Shown: piece after piece, positions 33,206 to 38,556 of the stretch
Layout of the letters: each line of letters opens with the position of its first letter
Numbering within the stretch: position 1 is the stretch's first letter
Assembly: GCA_964586655.1 (NCBI GenBank)
Contig: CAZPGY010000020.1
Coordinates: 1-38,556, forward strand
Direction: 5' to 3'
Source of the DNA: JAJYSO01 sp964586655
GTDB taxonomy: Bacteria > Bacteroidota > Bacteroidia > Flavobacteriales > Flavobacteriaceae
DNA length: 38,556 nucleotides
Translations under genes and position numbers: made by a program
Notes under the pieces: generated by a model
Told to the model about the DNA's origin: nothing
Database searches by the model: none
Seen by the model: only the letters and a program-made list of their open reading frames with translations

Positions 33206-33865
33206 CTATTGTATTTTTCCGTCGGTCATCGTCAGTTTTCGGTCGGTCATATCGGCCAAATCGGTGTTGTGGGTCACAATAACAAAGGTGTGGCCAAATT
33301 CGTCTCGCAGCTTAAAGAACAGGTTGTGCAAATTTTCAGCCGACTCGGTATCGAGGTTTCCTGAAGGCTCATCGGCCAAGATAATTTCCGGATCATTAAC
33401 CAGCGCCCGTGCCACGGCCACCCGCTGTTGTTCTCCCCCACTCAATGCATTGGGTTTATGATTTTTACGATCTGAAAGTCCTAAGAAATTAAGGAGTTCT
33501 TCTGCCTTTTTTTCGGCTTTTTTACGTGGGGTTTTATGAATAAATGCCGGTAGACATACATTTTCAAGTGCGGTAAATTCGGGCAGCAGTTGGTGAAACT
33601 GGAAGATAAAACCAATGTGTTCGTTGCGAAACTTAGCCAAAGCCCTTTTAGACAACCCATAGACCTCCGTATCTTTTAATCGCAAAACGCCCTTGTGCCT
33701 GGTCGATGGAAAATCTAAAGTCCCTAAGATTTGCAACAAGGTAGTCTTTCCGGCTCCCGAGGGGCCTACAATAGAAACAATTTCCTTTTCAGCAATTTGT
33801 AAATTAATATCCTTGAGAACGTGCAGCTCGTCATAGAATTTATTCAGGTTTTTCGTGTAAATCAT
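33206..33865 (-). CDS. LolD-like ABC transporter ATP-binding protein
   Basis: The frame opens at 33943, but the domain starts at the Met at 33865 (MIYTKNLNKFYDELHVLKDINL), giving 219 residues. Walker A is GPSGAGKTT (about 37-45), the Q-loop is FIFQFHQLLPEFTALENV, the signature is LSGGEQQR and Walker B is IILADEPSGNLD; the switch His is in VTHNTDL. This is the short MacB/LolD-type ATPase of lipoprotein release or extrusion systems. The permease (LolC/E or MacB/FtsX type) is not in the window. It lies 11 bp upstream of corA; oxyR lies upstream with an 85-bp gap. A role in lipoprotein trafficking is a family inference. Confidence 0.88.
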   Translation of the reverse strand: MIYTKNLNKFYDELHVLKDINLQIAEKEIVSIVGPSGAGKTTLLQILGTLDFPSTRHKGVLRLKDTEVYGLSKRALAKFRNEHIGFIFQFHQLLPEFTALENVCLPAFIHKTPRKKAEKKAEELLNFLGLSDRKNHKPNALSGGEQQRVAVARALVNDPEIILADEPSGNLDTESAENLHNLFFKLRDEFGHTFVIVTHNTDLADMTDRKLTMTDGKIQ

Positions 33866-33950
33866 AAACAACAAAGTATTAAGCGAAAATAGGCAATCTT
33901 CATTTCTTATTCGCAATCTGCCATATCTAAAAATCATTTCCAAACAAAGC

Positions 33951-34895
33951 CTATCGTCTTTGGGGCAAAGGGCTGATAATATTCACATCTTGAAAGGCAA
34001 TAGCGCCTTTAATAATTCCGGAAATCAGCTCTTGTAAGGCAGAGATAATATGGATTTTAAGTTCGTTTTTACTATAAATCAAACTCACCTCCCGAGCAGG
34101 AGCCGGTTTTTCAAATTCAAACACCCGGGAATGGTCTCTTTCTCTCAGGCTGAGGGTGTTGAGAAAGGGCAAAAGTGTCATCCCCAAGCCTTCATTGCAA
34201 AGGCGAATTAGGGTTTCAAAACTTCCGCTGTACAGGTGAAAATTTTTGTCGTCTTTTGCCTTATCGGCTTTGCATAAATTTAAAACACTGTCTTTAAAGC
34301 AATGCCCGTCTTCCAGCAAGAGTATGTCATTGACATCAAGCGCTTCCGGGGTGATTTTATGGGTATTAGCCAGCGGGTGATGCTCGGGGATATACCCCAC
34401 AAAAGGTTCATAATAAAGAACTCGTTCCACCAAATCGTCATTGCCCAAAGGGGTGGCAGCAATCCCGGCATCGAGGTGTCCCTCTTTCAATTTTTCAATA
34501 AGGTTTTCCGTAGTCAACTCCTCTATTTCCAAATTGAGTCGCGGGTATCTTTGGATCAAACTCCGCAAAAACATGGGCAAAAGCGTGGGCATAATGGTGG
34601 GAATAATTCCCAGCCTAAACTCGCCACCGATAAAACCTTTCTGCTGATCGACAATATCGTGAATACGCTCGCTCTCGTTGACAATATTTCGAGCCTGTTT
34701 TACTATTCGTCGCCCCACTTCGGTCAATTCGATCGGTTTTTTTTGACGATCAAAAATTTGTGCCGAAAGCTCTTCTTCGAGCTTATGAATCTGCATACTC
34801 AGCGTGGGCTGCGTAACCGAAACGCTTTTAGCCGCTTTGGTGAAATTTTGATGTTCTGCAGCAGCAAGTACATAACGAAGCTGGGTAATGGTCAT
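33951..34895 (-). CDS. oxyR: LysR family hydrogen peroxide sensor OxyR
   Basis: A 314-residue LysR regulator: HTH at residues about 1-60 (TITQLRYVLAAAEHQNFTKAAKSVSVTQPTLS) and a periplasmic-binding-protein-like effector domain from about 90. The redox motif EDGHCFKDSVLNLC places cysteines at residues 199 and 208, the same numbers as in E. coli OxyR, so a peroxide-induced disulfide switch is expected. TTENL and GHLDAGI are also OxyR-like. It activates peroxide-defence genes such as catalase or alkyl hydroperoxide reductase; none is in the window. The DUF2007 gene lies 114 bp upstream, the ABC ATPase gene 85 bp downstream. Confidence 0.93.
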   Translation of the reverse strand: MTITQLRYVLAAAEHQNFTKAAKSVSVTQPTLSMQIHKLEEELSAQIFDRQKKPIELTEVGRRIVKQARNIVNESERIHDIVDQQKGFIGGEFRLGIIPTIMPTLLPMFLRSLIQRYPRLNLEIEELTTENLIEKLKEGHLDAGIAATPLGNDDLVERVLYYEPFVGYIPEHHPLANTHKITPEALDVNDILLLEDGHCFKDSVLNLCKADKAKDDKNFHLYSGSFETLIRLCNEGLGMTLLPFLNTLSLRERDHSRVFEFEKPAPAREVSLIYSKNELKIHIISALQELISGIIKGAIAFQDVNIISPLPQRR

Positions 34896-35009
34896 AAATT
34901 TTTCGGGTAAAGATAGAATTTACGATCGAAAAAATCTATGAATTCATTTAAAAACATAGTGCGTTGTCGGTCTTGTGAAAAAGGACGAATTCGCTTGTTT
35001 GGGTACTGC

Positions 35010-35258
35010 TTATTCCTCTTCGTCTTCTGCCGGAAAGGTATCTTCTACAATTTTTTTAGCTTGTTCATAATAATCTTCAAGGACTTTGAGCTGTACTTGC
35101 CCGGGCAAACCGCCACCAAAACCGGAGCGTAAACCCGATTCAAAGTTATTCTTGACAAAGGAATCAATCCCTTTGTCTTCAAACAAGTTTTGCAGGTGTT
35201 GAACATTTACATCAGATCCTGTATAAACGGTAACGTATTGTGCTTCTTTTGCGGCCAT
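35010..35258 (-). CDS. DUF2007 family small protein
   Basis: An 82-residue protein with the DUF2007 pattern: V-T-V-Y-T-G near the N-terminus, then an amphipathic helix with L-Q-N-L-F-E-D-K-G-I, a conserved glycine-rich middle (SGFGGGLPGQVQLKV) and a closing helix DYYEQAKKIVEDTFP. The acidic tail (AEDEEE) is variable. DUF2007 proteins are proposed small ligand-binding or signalling modules, often translated next to other genes, with no proven function. The start is the first ATG and the upstream 150 bases are AT-rich. It is upstream of oxyR on the same strand. Confidence 0.85.
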   Translation of the reverse strand: MAAKEAQYVTVYTGSDVNVQHLQNLFEDKGIDSFVKNNFESGLRSGFGGGLPGQVQLKVLEDYYEQAKKIVEDTFPAEDEEE

Positions 35259-35403
35259 CGTGTCTAATTTTTTTACTAATATAACTTAATTTCGATGAAC
35301 CATTTAAAATATTTAATAAATTTAACTTTGTTTTTCGCCCTTCTTTTTTTGATGTTCCTTTAAGCATTCTCTCATACAAAATCTTCTCGCTTCATCCTTA
35401 CAA

Positions 35404-35590
35404 TACCAATTATACATACAAAATAGGAGCCCAATATTTATGTTTGAATTTCAAATCTCTTCATTTCGACAGGCTCAATGCTCGTCATAGCTATGCCGGT
35501 ACCTATGTCTGCCGACGAGGCAGGCTTTTTGCCTTGACCTTTAAAATTTATCCTATAAATCTTTAGGATAGTTAATAAATATAATTGGTA
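35404..35590. mobile_element. 187-bp MITE-like element with TACCAATT termini
   Basis: It starts TACCAATTATACATAC and ends ATAATTGGTA; both ends match the 73-bp element at 14910-14982. Between the ends lies a core shared, on the minus strand, with the repeats near 7750 and 11930: AAAGGTCAAGGCAAAAAGC, a CTGCC/GGCAG hairpin, CATAGCTATGACGAG, and GAGATTTGAAATTC. Flanks are CAA (left) and TAA (right), so a target duplication is at best imperfect. No open frame of note. Confidence 0.65.
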
Positions 35591-35654
35591 TAAGAATGAA
35601 AACTAACCCCTATACGAGTTTCATCACCATGGGTAAATACGGTGGGCTCCCGAT

Positions 35655-35690
35655 AAAAAAAACCTCCGGAGATCCTAAGTCCTCGGAGGC
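35655..35690 (-). terminator. minus-strand intrinsic terminator
   Basis: Read on the minus strand, CCTCCG pairs with CGGAGG (35663-35668 with 35684-35689) and the stem is followed by eight T residues. It is the first clear terminator downstream of the gene at 35949-36674, about 260 bases past its stop. Confidence 0.7.
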
Positions 35691-35721
35691 CAATAAGAAT
35701 TGATTCTCTTCTTACAAGAAA

Positions 35722-35951
35722 TTAGTTCTACTTTGACACATTTATCTGATTGAACAACAGCATAAGTTGGTTCATGAAATTTTGTTTCATCTAAGAGCTA
35801 AACCCCCTTGTTTTCCCCTGACCCTCCTCCTGCGGCGGACGCGGTAAAGGGAACCAAGGGTGTTTTTCGGGGATTCTCCCTTTAGGGGTCGGGGTAAAAA
35901 GCCCCGAAAAACAGAGGCTTATCAGATTTTTAATCTGTCAAAGTAGAATTA
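35722..35951. repeat. 230-bp inverted-repeat element, large hairpin
   Basis: The outer arms share TTCTACTTTGACA and ATCTGAT (35722-35750 and, inverted, 35921-35951). Inside, GTTTTTCGGGG (35862-35872) pairs perfectly with CCCCGAAAAAC (35902-35912), and AACCCCCTTG (35801-35810) pairs imperfectly with a CAAGGGTGTT arm (35855-35864). ATGAAA/TTTCAT forms a further small stem near 35774-35790. The right end coincides with the TAA stop of the next gene. It is MITE-like or a structured 3' untranslated region. Confidence 0.55.
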
Positions 35952-36674
35952 GCGCACATTAAAATAATGGCTCTGCCAAACTGCAGGACTAAAGTTTTTC
36001 CCTTTTTTAAACAGGTAATAAATAGCGATGGCGCCTACCCACTTAAACATAAAAAATACGATTATAAAAAACTGAGGGCCACTCAAATCGGTACTAAACA
36101 CATCTTTGGGAAAAATAACGGTGAGCACCAGACTCAGCAAGAAGAGAAAAGCAATCATACAATCCAAATTGCGCATGGGCCACATTATCCACTTGCGCAA
36201 AGGGTGCAGGTCATTGCCCCACTTATGAATCAGGTAGTAATATCCATTTCCAATGGGGGCAAAAAGCAAAGGATCATCTGCATTTTTTAAACGAAAAGAT
36301 TTGGCTGGAGCCATAATCCTAAAGCCTTTTAAAGTAGTTTGATGTTCTTTCTGCAGGTGTTTTATCTTCCGCACGGCTTCATAAGGCAGGTCTTCTTTAA
36401 AATAATGACTTTCCAAAAATCGCAATCGATAAACCGTACAAATGCGTTTGAGCTGGTCGAGGTGATAAATATTATCGGCTTCCAACAAATCGAGATTAAA
36501 ATCATTGGAAAGCTGATCGTCTTTTACAAAACCATGCGTTATTGCTTTGCGTATGGCCGACTCTTGCTTTTCATCTTCAGCTAAAATTGTCTTAATATCC
36601 TGAAGAAGCTCATCGCCTGATATGAATTTATCGCGTTGATGTTGCAATCGTTCTTTTATATTCGTTGGCTTCAT
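35949..36674 (-). CDS. unknown membrane protein with N-terminal helical domain
   Basis: The frame opens at 36698; Met at 36674 is preceded by an AAAGGAAT box and is preferred (241 residues). Residues about 1-105 look helical and cytoplasmic (charged KERLQHQRDKFISG, then AIRKAITHGFVKDDQL). A middle part carries PAKSFRLKNADDPLLFAPIGNGYYYLIHKWGNDLHPLRKW, with several conserved-looking His/Trp/Tyr. Two membrane segments lie at about 180-202 (CMIAFLFLLSLVLTVIF) and 213-233 (FFIIVFFMFKWVGAIAIYYLF). I do not recognise the family. The stop codon overlaps the edge of an inverted-repeat element. It is encoded alone. Confidence 0.6.
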   Translation of the reverse strand: MKPTNIKERLQHQRDKFISGDELLQDIKTILAEDEKQESAIRKAITHGFVKDDQLSNDFNLDLLEADNIYHLDQLKRICTVYRLRFLESHYFKEDLPYEAVRKIKHLQKEHQTTLKGFRIMAPAKSFRLKNADDPLLFAPIGNGYYYLIHKWGNDLHPLRKWIMWPMRNLDCMIAFLFLLSLVLTVIFPKDVFSTDLSGPQFFIIVFFMFKWVGAIAIYYLFKKGKNFSPAVWQSHYFNVR

Positions 36675-37000
36675 ATTCCTTTTTTTGATGAACGTCAAAA
36701 CGCGCTTTCATCGTATAAAAAAAAACGGGATTTTCAATGACCGATCATTACGGCAACTCTGCTATACATCGAGGCTAAGTGAAACCTTCTTTAAAACTGA
36801 CAATCTCAATAAAAGCAGAACTATAAAACCGTTCGACGTTCTGATTTGTTATCCTTTTATATTTCACTAAATTAATTAATAATTATGATAACCCTATTTT
36901 GGAATGAGGATTTAACATTTCAGTTTTCTATGGGCATTCTAAAAAAAAACCTTAAATTGCATACCATATAATTATTCATAAGCATCTAAAACATTTTATC
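36675..37000. other. intergenic region upstream of the fasciclin gene
   Basis: This 326-bp AT-rich stretch shows no convincing coding frame, RNA gene or clear hairpin. A TAAATTGC near 36952-36959 resembles a -7 element for the fasciclin gene. Confidence 0.5.
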
Positions 37001-37522
37001 ATGAACTACTTAAAATCACTACTAATTGCTGTGCTGTTTGTTGGGTTTTCTGCAAATGCACAAACGAACTCCGAAGTATTCGGTTTTTTAAAGCAATCCG
37101 GAAACCATACTATTCTAACCAAAATCATTAAATCTTCCAATCTTGATAATTACTTTCAAGGCAAAACTCCTTTAACCTTTTTTGCTCCTACAGATGCTGC
37201 GTTTAAAGCTTTAGAGAAAGAGAAACTTGACCAACTGATGAATCCTGAAAACATTGATATGGTCAAAAAATTATTGTCAATTCACACCCTCAAAGGAACC
37301 TTGCCTTACAACGAACTTAAAGAAGAAGTCCTACAGCACGGTGGCAAAATGATGACTAAGACTTATCACGAATTAAACGTACTGTTCTTTATTAAAGAAG
37401 GGAATGTTATTTTTGTCACTCCTCAACGGGAAATGATTCAATTGTCTCAAGCCGATTTTAAGAACCAAAATATGGTGCTCTACAACATTGACACCGTATT
37501 GCTTCCGGGAGATGTATGGTAA
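37001..37522 (+). CDS. secreted fasciclin-domain protein
   Basis: A 173-residue protein with a signal peptide (MNYLKSLLIAVLFVGFSANA, cleavage before Gln21 or so) and one fasciclin (FAS1) domain filling the rest: LKQSGNHTILTKIIKSSN, then PLTFFAPTDAAFKAL (the H1 motif), a variable middle, LLSIHTLKGTLPYNEL (the H2-like motif), and NMVLYNIDTVLLP at the end. FAS1 domains mediate adhesion or extracellular binding. No lipobox or anchor follows, so the protein should be exported to the periplasm or outside. It is monocistronic; the target is unknown. Confidence 0.88.
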   Translation: MNYLKSLLIAVLFVGFSANAQTNSEVFGFLKQSGNHTILTKIIKSSNLDNYFQGKTPLTFFAPTDAAFKALEKEKLDQLMNPENIDMVKKLLSIHTLKGTLPYNELKEEVLQHGGKMMTKTYHELNVLFFIKEGNVIFVTPQREMIQLSQADFKNQNMVLYNIDTVLLPGDVW

Positions 37523-37566
37523 TATTGACAATCAGACCACAACAGAATTCCTGATTTTCGGATCCA

Positions 37567-37860
37567 ATTGAGTAGGAAGAAGATAGGGAACAACTATTTC
37601 CCTATCTGTCCTCTTACCAGTTCTATTGAGCAGTGAAGTTTCTCATGGCTACCGTTCGGTACACGGCGATTCCTCAGGTCGCAATAGACTCGGTCCTTCT
37701 GTCATGCACATAACTGCCCCTTCCCACATAATCCTCAGATGTCGTTCTACTCTTTGGGGGGACTTTGACACTTCAAAGACCTTCTGCTTCCTCCCCTTCA
37801 TTTGACAACTTTCGTTGAATTCTCATCTACTAAACCCCACTTTTCTATCATATTTCACCT
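37567..37860 (-). ncRNA. group II intron-like 3' remnant (degenerate)
   Basis: On the minus strand the block contains GAGGAATCGCCGTGTACCG-AA-CGGTA near 37673-37650, which resembles the conserved domain V hairpin start of bacterial group II introns. A perfect 10-bp domain VI-like hairpin follows (AGATAGGGAA / TTCCCTATCT at 37581-37607 on plus), and the sequence ends TCCTACTCAAT at 37577-37567, like a group II 3' end. The 3' arm of domain V looks disrupted. No reverse transcriptase frame remains. The region 37680-37860 may hold other domains; I could not fold it. Confidence 0.38.
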
Positions 37861-37879
37861 CAAAAAGGTCATAAATTCA

Positions 37880-38030
37880 CCTGAAAATTTATAGTATAAT
37901 TTTTTTAAAAAGCTAAAGCAAAAAGCGCAGGTATAGTCTTAGCTACGGGGAGTATTTTCAGCGCAGAGATCTATGATTTGGACAGAAATATTCGTCTATT
38001 TTGAATGTCACTTCCGTATTAAACGCCATG
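37880..38030. repeat. copy of the dispersed intergenic repeat
   Basis: The block shares AAAGCAAAAAGC(G/A)CAG, ATAGTCTTAGCTACG and CGCAGAGAT with the copy near 7750, and GGACAG plus GTCACTTC(C/T)GTAT with the copy near 395-412. It lies in the 576-bp gap between the fasciclin gene and the TonB fragment, which holds no visible gene. Boundaries are approximate. Confidence 0.55.
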
Positions 38031-38044
38031 CACAGCACATCATG

Positions 38045-38075
38045 AAAAAGGCTGCCCAAACGGAGCAGCCTTTTC
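38045..38075 (-). terminator. intrinsic terminator after the TonB fragment
   Basis: AAAAGGCTGC (38046-38055) pairs perfectly with GCAGCCTTTT (38065-38074) over a nine-base loop; on the minus strand it ends in a T run, 24 bases after the stop. Confidence 0.88.
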
Positions 38076-38098
38076 TGTTATTCTGATTCTCGTGAATC

Positions 38099-38530
38099 TT
38101 AAAACATATATTTCAATGACACATTATAGGTGCGACCCAATCCAAAATAATAGCCATAATTATCCTTTTGGCTGATATAAGAATGGTTAAGCACGTTATA
38201 AATATTGGCTGCAAATTGGAAACGGCTTCCCTCTATTTCAAATTTGTAATAAGCTCCCAAATCAAATAGTGAATAGCTGTTCAATTCGTCCGGCTGATAC
38301 ACCTCCCCTTCCAGGGTTGCCAAAGCGGCATCTTCCACATCGACAAAACCATAAAAGTCGGTGTAATAATTCCAGCTGAGATAAGCGTGTAATTTATTGG
38401 GAAGAATGTCATAGCTCACTCCCATTCCCGCAGTGGTTTGCGGAGCCTGTCCCACTTTTGTATCTTTCAAATCAGTGTGTAGAACAGTTATCAAACTTTG
38501 ATCTGTCTTGTCCTGAAATACGTTGACCAT
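38099..38530 (-). pseudogene. TonB-dependent receptor, C-terminal beta-barrel fragment
   Basis: The 143-residue stretch from the ATG at 38530 is the end of a TonB-dependent outer-membrane receptor: alternating beta strands (HAYLSWNYYTDFYGFVD, YSLFDLGAYYKFEIEG), the conserved FQFAANIYNVLNHSYISQKDNYGYYFGLGRT block and a terminal VSLKYMF with the aromatic last residue. An in-frame TGA lies at 38548-38546, just before the window edge, so the plug and most of the barrel are missing in this frame. It could be a decayed receptor or a frameshifted one whose remainder lies outside. The ligand is unknown. A terminator follows directly. Confidence 0.75.
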
Positions 38531-38556
38531 TATTATTACACTTTTTCAAAGGTTTT

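Larger units (their letters stand above)
35259..35948. other. 690-bp intergenic region dominated by repeats
   Basis: Between the DUF2007 gene and the unknown membrane protein gene there is no convincing coding frame. From left to right it contains the 187-bp MITE-like element, a minus-strand terminator and the 230-bp inverted-repeat element. Together they fill about 60 percent of the gap. Confidence 0.6.

Noticed and set aside
1..38556. CRISPR array, tRNA, rRNA, prophage or restriction/defence cassette
   Set aside because: No regularly spaced direct repeats, no cloverleaf or rRNA signature, and no phage structural, integrase or nuclease-methylase genes were seen; the repeats present are dispersed single copies.

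Overview
The window reads as a chromosomal segment of a Bacteroidota bacterium, most likely a (marine) member of the Flavobacteriaceae. This rests on several traits: a fused alpha/beta 2-oxoacid dehydrogenase E1, bacillithiol synthase BshA, a DnaJ with only two CxxCxGxG motifs, a MutS2 without Smr domain, many short-signal lipoproteins, a TonB-receptor fragment, TAnnTTTG-type -7 promoter elements and the near absence of Shine-Dalgarno sequences. No rRNA, tRNA, CRISPR array or prophage is visible. Most of the window is housekeeping; the accessory signal lies in the intergenic spaces.

Layout. 1-1.7 kb: end of proA, then two minus-strand lipoproteins (OmpA-like, lipocalin-like). 1.9-3.9 kb: fused E1 dehydrogenase. 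4.2-7.6 kb: kynureninase and kynurenine 3-monooxygenase (two steps of tryptophan catabolism, 1-nt gap) followed by a lipoprotein. 7.9-12.8 kb: a LexA-like XRE/S24 regulator, FabG-type reductase, a membrane VWA protein and a DUF2461 protein. 12.9-14.7 kb: grpE-dnaJ. 14.7-15.3 kb: a decayed transposase interrupted by a 73-bp MITE-like element. 15.3-18.6 kb: two-gene ABC exporter and an aldo/keto reductase. 18.6-24 kb: 7TM-HD phosphodiesterase (PgpH type), thiolase, NlpC/P60 hydrolase. 22.9-29.7 kb: a long minus-strand run (ung, CCG Fe-S protein, NTF2-like protein, conserved unknown, NagZ/beta-lactamase fusion, bshA). 29.9-35.3 kb: mutS2 (plus), then corA, a LolD-like ATPase, oxyR and a DUF2007 protein (minus). 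35.3-38.5 kb: a repeat-rich region with an unknown membrane protein, a fasciclin protein, a group II intron-like remnant and a TonB-receptor C-terminal fragment.

The most unusual content is non-coding: (i) a MITE-like family with TACCAATT termini, one short copy inserted with a TAA duplication inside a transposase remnant and one 187-bp copy carrying a longer core; (ii) related core repeats at four other intergenic sites; (iii) a 230-bp inverted-repeat element touching a stop codon at 35.7-35.95 kb; (iv) a 300-bp block resembling the 3' end of a group II intron. Several genes work on the same themes: cell-wall turnover (NagZ/beta-lactamase fusion, NlpC/P60, OmpA), redox stress (bshA, oxyR), protein folding (grpE-dnaJ) and DNA maintenance (ung, mutS2).
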